64,000 nt of DNA, taken from the NCBI RefSeq assembly GCF_902498825.1, contig NZ_LR701459.1, positions 812,001 through 876,000 of the forward strand. The letters run 5' to 3'. Shown here in pieces: positions 17,345-28,595 of this stretch (positions within the stretch are counted from its first letter, which is position 1; the number at the start of each line of letters is the position of its first letter). A model generated the notes under the pieces. The model did not search any database, was not told where the DNA came from, and saw nothing but the letters and a program-made list of their open reading frames with translations. The DNA comes from Rhizobium sp. EC-SD404. Its GTDB lineage: Bacteria; Pseudomonadota; Alphaproteobacteria; Rhizobiales; Rhizobiaceae. The translations under genes and the position numbers were made by a program.

Positions 17345-18211
17345 TTATTCAGCGGCGCAGAGTTCTTCGGTCGTCGCATTGAAGGAACCCTCGATATCGG
17401 CTTCGGTGAAGCCGTAGCCCGAAAGGATTGCGCGCCACTCGTCAGTTTCCTTGAACGTCAGCAGCGCTTCGTTCCAGGCATCGCGCAGGCCTTCGTTGTT
17501 CGACGCGAAAGTGAAGCCACCCCACGAGCGGACTTCCTCGCCATCCACGACAGGATCGACGAATTCTGCCGCTGCTTCGACATCGTCGCTCTGATTGTCC
17601 AGTTCGCCGACGGTCAGGCCGGTTGCGGCATAGGCATCGGCACGTCCGGTCGAAACGGTCGAGATCGCGTCGGAGTTCGACTGGATGGTGACCATGCGGT
17701 CTTCCGGAACGCCGAGAGCCTGCAGCATTTCAAGCTGGTCTGCACCGGCCATGATGGCGACGGTGATGTCCTCACGCTCGGCAAAGTCAGAGAACGAATG
17801 CACATCCGACGGATTGCCGGAAGCCACGAGCAGGCCTTCGCCATAGGACGTGCTCGGCTCGGAATAGACCACCTGCTGGCAACGATCGGGCAAGATCGCC
17901 ATTTCGGCGGCAACGACGTCGAACTGGTCGGCCTGGAGGCCAGGGATCAGGGAGGAGAACTGCGTTGTTACCCACTCGATATTCTCGATGCCGAGCTCTT
18001 CGGCGATCTGCTTGGCAACGTCCGGGCCTGCGCCCATCGCTTCACCATTCGGGTCAACATAGCCGTAGGGGATTTCGTTCGCCACTGCGATGCGGATCGT
18101 CCCACTTTCCTGGATTTCTTCGAGCGATGCTGCCTGTGCCGCACTGGCTATTCCGAAAAAGGCGACGCCTGTGGCGAGCGTGGTGGCAAAAGCTTTGGAA
18201 AATGTCGACAT
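17345..18211 (-). CDS. ehuB: Ectoine/hydroxyectoine-binding protein EhuB
   Basis: Periplasmic solute-binding protein (family 3), 288 residues. Signal peptide residues 1-28 (cleavage after AAQA). The mature protein begins SLEEIQESGTIRIAVANEIP, followed by YGYVDPNGEAMGAGPDVAK. The hinge-side motif LPDRCQQVVYSEP and SYGEGLLV match the EhuB pattern and differ from glutamine or histidine binders. It is first in the ehuBCDA operon. The assignment to ectoine rather than a polar amino acid rests on these motifs and is probable, not proven. Confidence 0.83.
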   Translation of the reverse strand: MSTFSKAFATTLATGVAFFGIASAAQAASLEEIQESGTIRIAVANEIPYGYVDPNGEAMGAGPDVAKQIAEELGIENIEWVTTQFSSLIPGLQADQFDVVAAEMAILPDRCQQVVYSEPSTSYGEGLLVASGNPSDVHSFSDFAEREDITVAIMAGADQLEMLQALGVPEDRMVTIQSNSDAISTVSTGRADAYAATGLTVGELDNQSDDVEAAAEFVDPVVDGEEVRSWGGFTFASNNEGLRDAWNEALLTFKETDEWRAILSGYGFTEADIEGSFNATTEELCAAE

Positions 18212-18445
18212 GGATGTTGTCTCCCAACATGGTGGTTTGTGTGACTTGTCCGAAAACCGGACGTGGAGTGTGCTCCTGTCTGCGAAGCTGTGAAAATGAA
18301 GCGGCTGTCCTGCGACTAAAATGGCAAGAATATCGGCCCCTTAATGCCTAACCTAACGCCCATCGCTCTGCCGGATCAATAGATGCGGCCAAATTTTGGC
18401 AAAGGATTGCGCCCGGCTCCGTAGCGAGTGCGCTGGGCAATCGCA
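18212..18445 (-). promoter_or_regulatory. ehu promoter region with a short palindrome
   Basis: This 234-bp region upstream of ehuB holds no gene. It contains the perfect 6-1-6 inverted repeat GCCAAA-T-TTTGGC at 18388-18400, about 180 nt before ehuB, a possible operator. I could not identify convincing -35 and -10 boxes. Confidence 0.3.
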
Positions 18446-19438
18446 TCAATTTGCGCGTAATTTGCCCATCCAGTGATCGATGAACCGCATCTTCTCCGCT
18501 ACGCTTTGGTTGACGAGAAATGGATAGTAATCCTGGTGGCCTAGACTTCGGTTCATCGCATTCATCAGAAGGGCGGTGGACATCCAGCGCTGCAGCGTCA
18601 ACGCGAACACATCCTGGCCATAAGGGTCGAATGCTTCGACCGATTGGTCCACGCGATAGGCTTCCGCCGTCTCAACGCCATCGACGATATGGAGGTAATG
18701 CGCGAAGGTTTCGGCCCAATCCTCCCATGGATGCGCGGTGGAGTAAGCCGAGATATGCCGCGTCTGCCAGTCGGCAGGTGCGCCCTCGCTGTAATAGCGC
18801 TTCAGAGCTTCGCCGTAGTCTTCCCGCTCATCACCGAACAGAGCGCGAAACTCTGTGTCGAAGCCTTCGATCAAGAGCAACCGTTCCCAGAAGTAGTGGC
18901 CCGATTCATGGCGCATGTGTCCGATCAGAGTGCGGTAGCGCTCGTCGAGCCTGGCGCGTCTGAACTCGCGCAGATGCGCATCGGCCTCCGTTGCATCGAT
19001 GGTGATCACGCCGTTCTGGTGTCCCATCGTCACGTCGCCGGCGCCACCGTGTTCTGCGTTGACGAGAATGCGGAACGAAAGGCCGGTCGGGTCCTGTCGC
19101 TTCGGATAGATCGGAATGTCCATGCGAAGCACGCTGTAAAGGAAGCGGCGCTTTGCGACCTCGACCTCCGTCCAGCGCCGGCGTTGTTCCGGATCGTCGA
19201 CTGGTGGGATCATCTCGTTGAGATCGCAGGAAAGGCAGTAGCGGCCTTCCTGCTGAACCGTCCAGTTGCATCCGGAATGAATGTGATTTGTGCAGAAGAA
19301 CCGCGGCTCATGGTCGCTGTCGACGCAGACGAAACGATTTTCCTCCGCCGCATAACCGATCGTGGACCCGCAGGCCGTGCAGAGCGTATTTTCGAAGAAG
19401 ACCTGGGTTTGGCAGGTCGGGCAGGGAAAGGGGCGCAT
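18446..19438 (-). CDS. Putative zinc-binding metallopeptidase (Peptidase_Mx/DUF2248 type)
   Basis: Protein of 330 residues. The N-terminus carries zinc-ribbon cysteine pairs (CPTCQ at 6-9 and CTACGS near residue 20), with further CxxC-like cysteines around residues 45-70. The C-terminal two thirds holds an HExxH-like active site: IGHMRHESGHYFWERLL, with HESGH as catalytic motif, and HPWEDWAETFAHYLH as a likely third-ligand helix. This fits the 'putative zinc-binding metallopeptidase' family, whose substrates are unknown. No signal peptide, so probably cytoplasmic. The start at 19438 is preferred because it begins the zinc-ribbon directly. Confidence 0.8.
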   Translation of the reverse strand: MRPFPCPTCQTQVFFENTLCTACGSTIGYAAEENRFVCVDSDHEPRFFCTNHIHSGCNWTVQQEGRYCLSCDLNEMIPPVDDPEQRRRWTEVEVAKRRFLYSVLRMDIPIYPKRQDPTGLSFRILVNAEHGGAGDVTMGHQNGVITIDATEADAHLREFRRARLDERYRTLIGHMRHESGHYFWERLLLIEGFDTEFRALFGDEREDYGEALKRYYSEGAPADWQTRHISAYSTAHPWEDWAETFAHYLHIVDGVETAEAYRVDQSVEAFDPYGQDVFALTLQRWMSTALLMNAMNRSLGHQDYYPFLVNQSVAEKMRFIDHWMGKLRAN

Positions 19439-19670
19439 GGGATACTTCACGTGAGGCGATGGGGCCGCAATGGTCGGATCGGCACCGGCAGTCGCGGAAA
19501 ACTGGAGATACGGGGCATCGTTGCCCGCACGGTCCCTAATGCACGGCACCGCGTTTGGTTGCGCCGTTGGCGCATTTGCGGGGGTGACCCGGTGAATTTG
19601 CGCAGCGCAGCATGCTTTTTGATTTACGTACATCAGAATTTTCGCTAGGCGGGTTTCGGGAGGAATTCGA

Positions 19671-20696
19671 ATGCGGCCGACGGTCCACGACATCGCTGAA
19701 AAGGCGGGCGTCAGCCTTGCCACGGTCGACCGTGTGTTGAACCGGCGCAAGGGTGTGCGGGCTGAAACCGTCATGCGGGTCGAGCAGGTGATCGCATCGC
19801 TTGGCTACCAGCGCGATCTCGCCGCTGCCAACCTCGCCAAATCCCGTGTCTATCCGCTCGTCTTCGTTGTGCCGGAAGGCGAAAACAGCTTCATGCGCGG
19901 CCTCGAAATGGCGGTGCACGAAGCCAGACGGCGCTCGTCGGTCGAGCGAACCGACATCCGGCTTCTGACGGTGCCACCTTTCGACGAATCGGCGCTGGCG
20001 CGCGCACTCGACGGTCTGGAAATCGGCGGCCTTGCCGGCGTCGCGCTCGTGGCGACGGAGTCGCCCGCGGTGCGTCGTTCCGTGGCGCGGCTTGCCGATG
20101 CAGGCGTGCCGGTCGTCACACTCGTTTCGGACCTCCCGAGCGCGCGCCGGCGCCATTATGTGGGTGTGGACAATGTTGCGGCCGGCCGAACGGCGGCAAG
20201 CCTTCTAGGGCGGTTTCTCTCGCATCGGCAAGGCAAGGTCGCGGTTTTGGCCGGTTCGATGCTTGTCCGCGACCATGTGGAGCGTCGCCTCGGCTTCGAT
20301 CAGGTGATGCGCGCGGAATTCGCCGAACTCGAAATTTTGCCGGTCATCGAGGGCCGGGACGAGGCCGAAACGGCAGAGCGGCTGGTCGGCGAAATGCTCG
20401 ATCGCGAACGGGACGTCGTCGGCATCTACAGCCTCGGCGCCGGCAATCGCGGACTGATTTCAGCGCTGAAGGCGCGGGGGCTCAATGGCAAGATCGAGGT
20501 GGTCGCACACGAGTTGACCGACCACGCACGCCAGGCGCTGGCAGACGGCGTATTCGCCGCCGTCATCAACCAGGATGCGGGCCACGAAGTGCGCAGCGCG
20601 ATCCGCGTGATGAAGGCCTTGGCCGATGGCGTCGACCTTGTCGACGGGCAGGAGCGCATCCGCATCGACATATTCCTGAGGGACAATCTGCCGTGA
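19671..20696 (+). CDS. LacI-family transcriptional regulator of the xyl genes
   Basis: LacI/GalR repressor of 341 residues. Helix-turn-helix: HDIAEKAGVSLATVDRVLN at residues 6-24; hinge helix near LAAANLAKS; then a periplasmic-binding-protein-like sugar-sensing domain. GGGAGG lies 8 nt before the ATG. It is upstream of and cotranscribed with xylBA, 52 nt before xylB, so it probably responds to xylose or a related pentose. No clear operator palindrome is visible upstream of it or of xylB. Confidence 0.85.
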   Translation: MRPTVHDIAEKAGVSLATVDRVLNRRKGVRAETVMRVEQVIASLGYQRDLAAANLAKSRVYPLVFVVPEGENSFMRGLEMAVHEARRRSSVERTDIRLLTVPPFDESALARALDGLEIGGLAGVALVATESPAVRRSVARLADAGVPVVTLVSDLPSARRRHYVGVDNVAAGRTAASLLGRFLSHRQGKVAVLAGSMLVRDHVERRLGFDQVMRAEFAELEILPVIEGRDEAETAERLVGEMLDRERDVVGIYSLGAGNRGLISALKARGLNGKIEVVAHELTDHARQALADGVFAAVINQDAGHEVRSAIRVMKALADGVDLVDGQERIRIDIFLRDNLP

Positions 20697-20748
20697 CCGA
20701 CAGGCCCGATTCTTCGACAGTCGATTTCATTTTTGAGGTACGTAACGC

Positions 20749-22203
20749 ATGTTTTTAGGGCTTGACCTCGGCACTTCGGGTGTAAAGGCGCTGCTGATCG
20801 ACGGCGATCAGCGGGTCGTGGCGTCTGCCAACGCTTCGATCGAGGTGTCGCGGCCCCATCCAGGTTGGTCCGAGCAGGATCCTGCCGACTGGGTCGAGGC
20901 GACCCGGGTGGCGCTTCTGAGCCTGCGTGACAGCCATCCGGCGGAAATCGGTGCGGTACGCGGTATCGGCCTGTCCGGCCAGATGCACGGCGCGACGCTC
21001 ATCGACGCGGCCGGCAATGTGCTGCGCCCGGCGATCCTCTGGAACGACACGCGCAGCCATCGCGAAGCCGCCTTGCTCGATGCCGATCCGCAGTTCCGGC
21101 ATTTGACCGGCAACATCGTCTTCCCCGGTTTCACCGCGCCGAAGCTGTTGTGGGTCCGCGACAATGAGGCGGGCGTGTTCGCGGCCACCGCAAAGATCCT
21201 CCTGCCGAAGGACTATCTGCGCTTCTGGCTGACCGGCGAGTTCATCTCCGAAATGTCGGATGCGGCCGGCACCGCATGGCTCGACGTCGCGCGCCGCGAC
21301 TGGTCCGATACGCTTCTGGCAACGTGCGGGCTCGACCGATCCCACATGCCGGCTCTCGTCGGAGGTACCGCACCGGCCGGGCGGCTGCGCAGCGATCTTG
21401 CGGCTGAGCTTGGTCTGCCCGCCGGCATCATCGTGGCCGGTGGGGCAGGCGACAACGCCGCGTCCGCCTGCGGCATGGGCACGGTCGCCTCAGGCTCCGC
21501 CTTTCTGTCGCTCGGCACCTCCGGCGTTCTCTTCGCAGCCACTGACAGCTACCGGCCGAATGCGGAAAGCGCGGTTCACACCTTCTGCCACGCGCTGCCC
21601 AACACCTGGCATCAGATGGGCGTCATCCTCTCCGCCACCGACGCGATGAACTGGCTTTCGTCGGTCGTCGGCGTCAAGCCTGCAGAACTGACGGGCGCGG
21701 TCGGCGGTGAACTTCAGCCGCCATCGTCGCTGCTCTTCCTGCCTTACCTCTCCGGCGAGCGCACGCCGCACAACGACGCTGCGATCCGCGGCGCGTTCCT
21801 CGGGCTTGGCCACGAAAGCGACCGCGGCGCCATGACGCGCGCCGTCATGGAGGGCGTTGCCTATGCCTTCCGAGACAGCCGCGATGCGCTCGAAGCCGCC
21901 GGCACGAAGCTCGATCGGGTCACCGCGATCGGCGGTGGGTCACGCTCTGACTACTGGCTCACGGTGATCGCGACGGTGCTCGGCATCCCGGTCGATCTGC
22001 CGGCAGACGGCGATTTCGGCGCGGCCTTCGGTGCCGCCCGCCTTGGCCTCATCGCAGCCGAGGGGGCCGATCCCGTATCCATCTGCCTGGCCCCGGCGAT
22101 CGCAAGGACGATCGAACCCGTCGCCGGGCTCCAATCCGCATTCGAAAAGGGCTTCGCGCGCTACCGCAAGGCCTATCCCGCCATCAAAGGAGTGTTTCAG
22201 TGA
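20749..22203 (+). CDS. xylB: Xylulokinase
   Basis: FGGY-family kinase, 484 residues, phosphorylating D-xylulose to xylulose 5-phosphate for the pentose phosphate pathway. N-terminal phosphate-binding motif [17 protein letters not shown] at residues 4-20; substrate-contact region [13 protein letters not shown] near residue 78; [14 protein letters not shown] near 228; C-terminal FGGY signature region around [18 protein letters not shown]. The MHG motif is typical of xylulokinases. It overlaps xylA by 4 nt. Confidence 0.93.
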   Translation: MFLGLDLGTSGVKALLIDGDQRVVASANASIEVSRPHPGWSEQDPADWVEATRVALLSLRDSHPAEIGAVRGIGLSGQMHGATLIDAAGNVLRPAILWNDTRSHREAALLDADPQFRHLTGNIVFPGFTAPKLLWVRDNEAGVFAATAKILLPKDYLRFWLTGEFISEMSDAAGTAWLDVARRDWSDTLLATCGLDRSHMPALVGGTAPAGRLRSDLAAELGLPAGIIVAGGAGDNAASACGMGTVASGSAFLSLGTSGVLFAATDSYRPNAESAVHTFCHALPNTWHQMGVILSATDAMNWLSSVVGVKPAELTGAVGGELQPPSSLLFLPYLSGERTPHNDAAIRGAFLGLGHESDRGAMTRAVMEGVAYAFRDSRDALEAAGTKLDRVTAIGGGSRSDYWLTVIATVLGIPVDLPADGDFGAAFGAARLGLIAAEGADPVSICLAPAIARTIEPVAGLQSAFEKGFARYRKAYPAIKGVFQ

Positions 22204-23513
22204 GTACAGGTTTCTTCGGCGAGATTGGCAAGATCCCCTTCGAGGGCAAGGACAGCACCAATCCCCTTGCGTTCCGCTTCTATGATCCGAACGAGATGGT
22301 TCTCGGCAAGCGCATGGAAGACCATCTGCGCTTTGCGGTCTGCTACTGGCATTCCTTCGTCTGGCCGGGCTCCGATCCGTTCGGCGGCCAGACCTTCGAT
22401 CGCCCGTGGTTCCCGGCCGACACCATGGACCTGGCGCGCAAGCGCGCCGATGTCGGCTTCGAAATGTTCGAGGCGCTGGGTGTTCCCTATTTCACCTTCC
22501 ACGACGCCGATGTGCGCCCGGAAGCGGAAACCTTCACCGAGAGCCGCGACCGGCTGAACGCGATTGCCGACTACTTCGAGGAAAAGATGGATGCCTCGGG
22601 CATCAAGTTGCTCTGGGGAACGGCCAATCTCTTCTCGCACCGCCGCTACATGGCAGGCGCCGCCACAAACCCCGACCCGGACGTCTTCGCCTATGCGGCA
22701 GCGACCGTGAAGAGCTGCATGGACGTGACCATGCGCCTCGGCGGCGAGAACTACGTGCTCTGGGGCGGGCGCGAAGGCTACGAGACGCTGCTCAACACCG
22801 ACATGGGCCGCGAACTCGACCAGATGGGCCGCTTCCTCTCCATGGTGGTCGAATACAAGCACCGCATCGGCTTCAAGGGCACCATCCTGATCGAGCCTAA
22901 GCCGCAGGAGCCGACCAAGCATCAATACGACTACGATGTCGGCACGATCTACGGCTTCCTCAAGCGCTACGGCCTCGAAAACGAGGTGAAGACCAATATC
23001 GAGCAGGGCCACGCAATCCTCGCCGGCCATTCCTTTGAGCACGAGCTTTCGCTCGCGACAGCTCTTGGCATTTTCGGCTCGATCGACATGAACCGGAACG
23101 ACTACCAGTCGGGCTGGGACACGGACCAGTTCCCCAACAACGTGCCGGAAATGGCGCTCGCCTATCTCGAAGTGCTGAAGGCCGGCGGTTTCACGACCGG
23201 CGGCACCAATTTTGACGCGAAGCTGCGCCGCCAGTCGCTCGATCCGGAAGACCTGCTGATCGCCCATATCGGCGGCATGGATTGCTGTGCCCGCGGTCTC
23301 AAGGCCGCCGCCCGGATGGTCGAGGACAAGGCGCTCTCCGGCCCGCTCGCCGAGCGCTACGCCGGCTGGGACAAGCCGCAAGCGAAATCGATGCTCGATG
23401 GGTCGATGACCCTCGAAGCAATCGAGAAGCGCGTGATCGACGATCAGGTCGATCCGCAGCCTCGTTCAGGTCGCCAGGAGTATCTGGAGAACATGGTGAA
23501 CCGCTATGTCTGA
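22200..23513 (+). CDS. xylA: Xylose isomerase
   Basis: D-xylose isomerase (class II, 437 residues), converting xylose to xylulose with two divalent metal ions. Diagnostic segments: [17 protein letters not shown] near residue 48, [11 protein letters not shown] (catalytic His) near 100, [19 protein letters not shown] near 182, and [20 protein letters not shown] near 230 with metal-ligand Glu. The start is GTG at 22200, overlapping the xylB stop (GTGA), so the two are translationally coupled. No xylose transporter directly follows; the importer at 27-30.6 kb is a separate operon. Confidence 0.95.
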   Translation: MSTGFFGEIGKIPFEGKDSTNPLAFRFYDPNEMVLGKRMEDHLRFAVCYWHSFVWPGSDPFGGQTFDRPWFPADTMDLARKRADVGFEMFEALGVPYFTFHDADVRPEAETFTESRDRLNAIADYFEEKMDASGIKLLWGTANLFSHRRYMAGAATNPDPDVFAYAAATVKSCMDVTMRLGGENYVLWGGREGYETLLNTDMGRELDQMGRFLSMVVEYKHRIGFKGTILIEPKPQEPTKHQYDYDVGTIYGFLKRYGLENEVKTNIEQGHAILAGHSFEHELSLATALGIFGSIDMNRNDYQSGWDTDQFPNNVPEMALAYLEVLKAGGFTTGGTNFDAKLRRQSLDPEDLLIAHIGGMDCCARGLKAAARMVEDKALSGPLAERYAGWDKPQAKSMLDGSMTLEAIEKRVIDDQVDPQPRSGRQEYLENMVNRYV

Positions 23514-23544
23514 GCGCGCGCTGCGCCCGACGGTTGAAAACCCA

Positions 23545-24582
23545 TCAGCGAATGGGAGGTGCGCCCGTGCTGTCGCGGCGCACCAGGGCGACCGTCAGGC
23601 GCACGCTGTCGACATCGTCGCTGTTCCCGGAAAGCCGGGCAAGCAGCATGCGCGCCGCGGCCTCGCCGATCGCGGTGCGCGGCTGGTGGATCGTCGTGAG
23701 CTTCGGAATGAAATGCTGCGCGATTTCGATGTCGTCGAAGCCGACCACGGACACATCTTCGGGAACGCGGACGCCGTGACTGTGCAGTTCAGCCATGAAG
23801 CCGCAGGCCATGGCATCGGAAGAACAGAAGACGCCGGTCGGGCGGTCGGAGGTGGCGAGCCAGGCACGCGCTGCAACGACGCCGGACGCCAGAGAGAAAT
23901 CGCCTTCGAAAAACCAGTCGGGCTCGACCGGAAGCCCGGCGGCCTCCAGCGCCGCGATCGTGCCTTCACGGCGCTTGATGGTCAGCACGTTGTCGAGCGG
24001 GCCGAGCACGTGGCCGATCTTGCGGTGTCCAAGTTCGATCAGATGGTTGACGGCGAGCACCGCGCCTTCGGCATTGTCGATCGTGACGGACGGTTCGCCG
24101 AACCCTTCCACCCATTCGCAGGCGAAGACGACCGGCGGACGGGAGCGGGTGCGACGGTAATCGGCAAACAGGCTTTCGGGGATCGCGCCATCGAGCACGA
24201 TCAGCCCGTCGGCGCGGTTGTTGTGGAGATATTGCGCGATCTGAAGGTCGGCACCCTTCGGCTGCTGCGTGTCGGCGACGAGCACGTTGAAACCCGCCTC
24301 GGACATCACGGCGGCGACACCCGACAGGATCTGCGAGAAGAACGGATTGGAGAGGTTCGGAACGAGAACGACGATACCGCCGGTCTGCTGCCGGCGCAGG
24401 TTCCTGGCCGCATGATTGACGATGTAGCCGGTCTCCGCGATCGCGGCCATGACCGCGGCGCGCGTCGCTTCGGTGACCATCGCCGGGTTGGTGATGGCGC
24501 GGCTGACCGTCGCGGTCGAGACGCCTGCCGCACGGGCCACATCGATGATCTTGGGGCTGAAATTGGGGTCGTGGCGGTTCAT
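23545..24582 (-). CDS. LacI-family repressor, probable regulator of the downstream sugar operon
   Basis: LacI/GalR regulator, 345 residues. Helix-turn-helix: KIIDVARAAGVSTATVSRAI at residues 11-30; hinge helix near residues 55-62; core beginning GGIVVLVPNLSNPFFSQIL. It is divergent from the sugar operon beginning at 24798. The 215-bp gap holds two near-identical palindromes with the CG centre typical of LacI-family operators. It converges on xylA. It most likely represses the divergent operon and itself, with the imported sugar or its oxidised product as inducer (inferred). Confidence 0.87.
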   Translation of the reverse strand: MNRHDPNFSPKIIDVARAAGVSTATVSRAITNPAMVTEATRAAVMAAIAETGYIVNHAARNLRRQQTGGIVVLVPNLSNPFFSQILSGVAAVMSEAGFNVLVADTQQPKGADLQIAQYLHNNRADGLIVLDGAIPESLFADYRRTRSRPPVVFACEWVEGFGEPSVTIDNAEGAVLAVNHLIELGHRKIGHVLGPLDNVLTIKRREGTIAALEAAGLPVEPDWFFEGDFSLASGVVAARAWLATSDRPTGVFCSSDAMACGFMAELHSHGVRVPEDVSVVGFDDIEIAQHFIPKLTTIHQPRTAIGEAAARMLLARLSGNSDDVDSVRLTVALVRRDSTGAPPIR

Positions 24583-24672
24583 GGATCTGTCGCGATTCCT
24601 GTCGTCCGTTCTCTGCGCGAATTTCTATCGAAGAGCAAACTTGACTCACGTCGAGAGATCGGTGATCGTGCC

Positions 24673-24686
24673 TGTAATCGATTACA
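24673..24686. promoter_or_regulatory. LacI-type operator 1
   Basis: TGTAATCGATTACA is a perfect 14-bp palindrome with the central CG step usual for LacI/GalR sites, placed between the divergent LacI gene and the sugar operon. Its centre is 32 bp from that of operator 2, about three helical turns, so two dimers would lie on the same face. Confidence 0.8.
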
Positions 24687-24704
24687 TACGCGTTTGGACG
24701 CAAT

Positions 24705-24718
24705 TGCAATCGATTACA
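24705..24718. promoter_or_regulatory. LacI-type operator 2
   Basis: TGCAATCGATTACA differs from operator 1 by one base. It ends 79 nt before the start of the sugar-operon epimerase gene, a position suited to blocking its promoter. Confidence 0.78.
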
Positions 24719-24797
24719 TGCGCAAGGAGCGGCATTCGCCAAAGGCGGGGTCGGCGCAGAGGAAATGGGGAGCTCCGGCTCCGGGAGGATCAGTCGC

Positions 24798-25853
24798 ATG
24801 AAGACCATCAAGGGCCCCGCGCTCTTTCTTGCCCAGTTCGCCGGTGACGAAGCACCGTTCGATTCATGGGATTCCATCACCAAATGGGCCGCCGATTGTG
24901 GCTATAAGGGCGTTCAGGTTCCGAGCTGGGACGGCCGCCTCATCGACCTCGAGAAGGCTGCATCCTCCAAGGATTACTGCGACGAGTTCCAGGGCAAGGC
25001 GCGTGAAAACGGCGTCGAGGTCACTGAGCTCTCCACCCATCTTCAGGGCCAGCTCGTCGCTGTTCACCCGGCTTTCGACGAGGGCTTCGATGGATTCACG
25101 ATCCCCGAGAAGCGCGGGAACCCCAAGGCGCGCCAGGAATGGGCCGTCGACCAGGTCAAGAAGGCGCTGACGGCTTCGCACAACATGGGCCTGACGGCCA
25201 TGGCATCGTTCTCCGGCGCACTCGCCTGGCCCTACATCTATCCGTGGCCGCAGCGTCCGGCTGGACTGGTCGAAACGGCGTTCGACGAACTCGCCAGGCG
25301 CTGGAAGCCGATCCTCGACCATGCCGAGGAATGCGGCGTCGACGTCTGCTACGAGATCCATCCGGGCGAAGACTTGCATGACGGGATCACCTACGAAATG
25401 TTTCTCGAGCGCGTCGGCAACCATGCGCGCGCCAACATGCTCTACGATCCGTCGCACTACGTGCTGCAGTGCCTCGATTACCTCGACAATATCGACATCT
25501 ATGCCGACCGGATCCGCATGTTCCACGTCAAGGACGCGGAGTTCAATCCGACCGGCCGGCAGGGCGTCTATGGTGGTTACCAGAGCTGGGTGAACCGCGC
25601 CGGTCGCTTCCGTTCGCTCGGCGATGGCCAGGTCGATTTCGGCGCCGTCTTTTCCAAGCTCACCGCGAACGATTTCGATGGCTGGGCCGTCGTCGAATGG
25701 GAATGCGCCTTGAAGCATCCTGAGGACGGGGCCCGCGAAGGTGCGGAATTCGTCAAGCATCACATCATCCGCGTCACCGAAAAGGCCTTCGACGACTTCG
25801 CCGATGGCGGCACCGACGAGGCGGCGAACCGCCGCATGCTCGGGCTGGATTGA
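24798..25853 (+). CDS. Sugar phosphate isomerase/epimerase-family TIM-barrel protein
   Basis: AP endonuclease 2-type (xylose isomerase-like) TIM barrel, 351 residues. Likely metal ligands lie in VDVCYEIHPGEDLHDG (Glu and His near residue 195), in LYDPSHYVLQ and in MFHVKDAEF. The ATG at 24798 follows GGGAGG. It is the first gene of the operon, 25 nt before the dehydrogenase gene. In related clusters such proteins act on keto-sugars made by a Gfo/Idh/MocA dehydrogenase; the precise reaction here is not known. Confidence 0.82.
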   Translation: MKTIKGPALFLAQFAGDEAPFDSWDSITKWAADCGYKGVQVPSWDGRLIDLEKAASSKDYCDEFQGKARENGVEVTELSTHLQGQLVAVHPAFDEGFDGFTIPEKRGNPKARQEWAVDQVKKALTASHNMGLTAMASFSGALAWPYIYPWPQRPAGLVETAFDELARRWKPILDHAEECGVDVCYEIHPGEDLHDGITYEMFLERVGNHARANMLYDPSHYVLQCLDYLDNIDIYADRIRMFHVKDAEFNPTGRQGVYGGYQSWVNRAGRFRSLGDGQVDFGAVFSKLTANDFDGWAVVEWECALKHPEDGAREGAEFVKHHIIRVTEKAFDDFADGGTDEAANRRMLGLD

Positions 25854-25878
25854 GTCGCGAAGGCGAGGAGGGACGACA

Positions 25879-27041
25879 ATGGTTTCGGGACGCAACGAAA
25901 AGATCGCCGGCAAGCTCAGGCTCGGCATGGTGGGCGGCGGCAAGGATGCCTTCATCGGCGGTGTCCACCGCATCGCTGCCCGCATCGACGGCGAATTCGA
26001 GCTCGTCGCCGGCGCGCTGTCGTCGACGCCGGAGCGCGCGCTGGAATCCGGCCGGGCGCTCGGCCTTGACGAGAAGCGCATCTACGGCTCGTTCCAGGAA
26101 ATGGCATCCCGCGAAGCGCGCCGGAAGGACGGCATCGATGCTGTCGCGATCGTCACGCCGAACCACATGCACTACCCGGCAGCGCGCGAGTTCCTGAAGC
26201 GCGGCATCCATGTGATCTGCGACAAGCCGCTGACGTCGACCATGGCGGATGCGAAGAAGCTGCAGAAGCTTGCCAATGACTCGGATGCGCTCTTCATCCT
26301 GACCCACAACTACACCGGCTATCCGATGATCCGGCAGGCGCGCGAGATGATCGCGCGCGGCGATCTCGGCACGATCCGCGTGATCCAGGCCGAATATGCA
26401 CAGGATTGGCTGACCGAGGCGGTCGAAGAGACGGGATCCAAGCAGGCATCCTGGCGCACGGACCCGGCCCAATCGGGCGCGGGCGGTGCGCTTGGCGACA
26501 TCGGCACGCACGCCTACAATCTCCTAAGCTTCGTCACCGGTCTCGAATTGTCCGAGCTGTCGGCCGATCTGCAAAGCTTCGTGAAGGGGCGCCGCCTCGA
26601 CGACAATGCCCATGTGATGATGCGCTTTTCCAGCGGGGCCCGCGGCATGCTCTGGGCCAGCCAGGTGTCGCCCGGCAACGAGAACGGCCTCAGGCTGCGC
26701 ATCTACGGAGACAAGGGCGGCCTCGAATGGGGCCAGGAAGATCCGAATTATCTGTGGTTTACCCCCTTTGGCGAGCCCAAGCGCCTGATCACCCGCAACG
26801 GGGCGGGGGCCGGGGCCGCGGCGGGACGCGTCAGTCGCGTTCCGCCCGGCCACCCGGAAGGTTATCTGGAAGGCTTTGCGACGATTTATGCCGAAGCGGC
26901 CCGCGCGATCCGCGCCAAGCACGACAAGACGTCCGTCGACAAGGACGTGATCTTCCCGACCGTCGACGACGGCGTCGCCGGCATCGCCTTTGTCGAGGCG
27001 TGCGTGAAGTCCGCCAAGAAAAACGGTGCCTGGGTAAAACC

Positions 27042-27045
<4 letters not shown>
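25879..27045 (+). CDS. Gfo/Idh/MocA-family sugar oxidoreductase
   Basis: NAD(P)-dependent dehydrogenase, 388 residues. The Rossmann start is LRLGMVGGGKDAFIGGVH at residues 13-30. The conserved CDKPLTSTM, with the catalytic Lys, is near residue 115. GALGDIGTHAYNLL near residue 202 supplies the conserved Asp and His. GAGGAGG precedes the ATG. The stop overlaps the next gene by 4 nt. It probably oxidises a ring hydroxyl of the imported sugar or glycoside. Substrate unknown. Confidence 0.86.

Positions 27046-28587
<1,542 letters not shown>

Positions 28588-28595
<8 letters not shown>

Noticed and set aside
18397..18411. sigma-54-like TGGC...TTGC element upstream of ehuB
   Set aside because: The spacing between GG and GC is 9, not the required 10, and it points away from ehuB.
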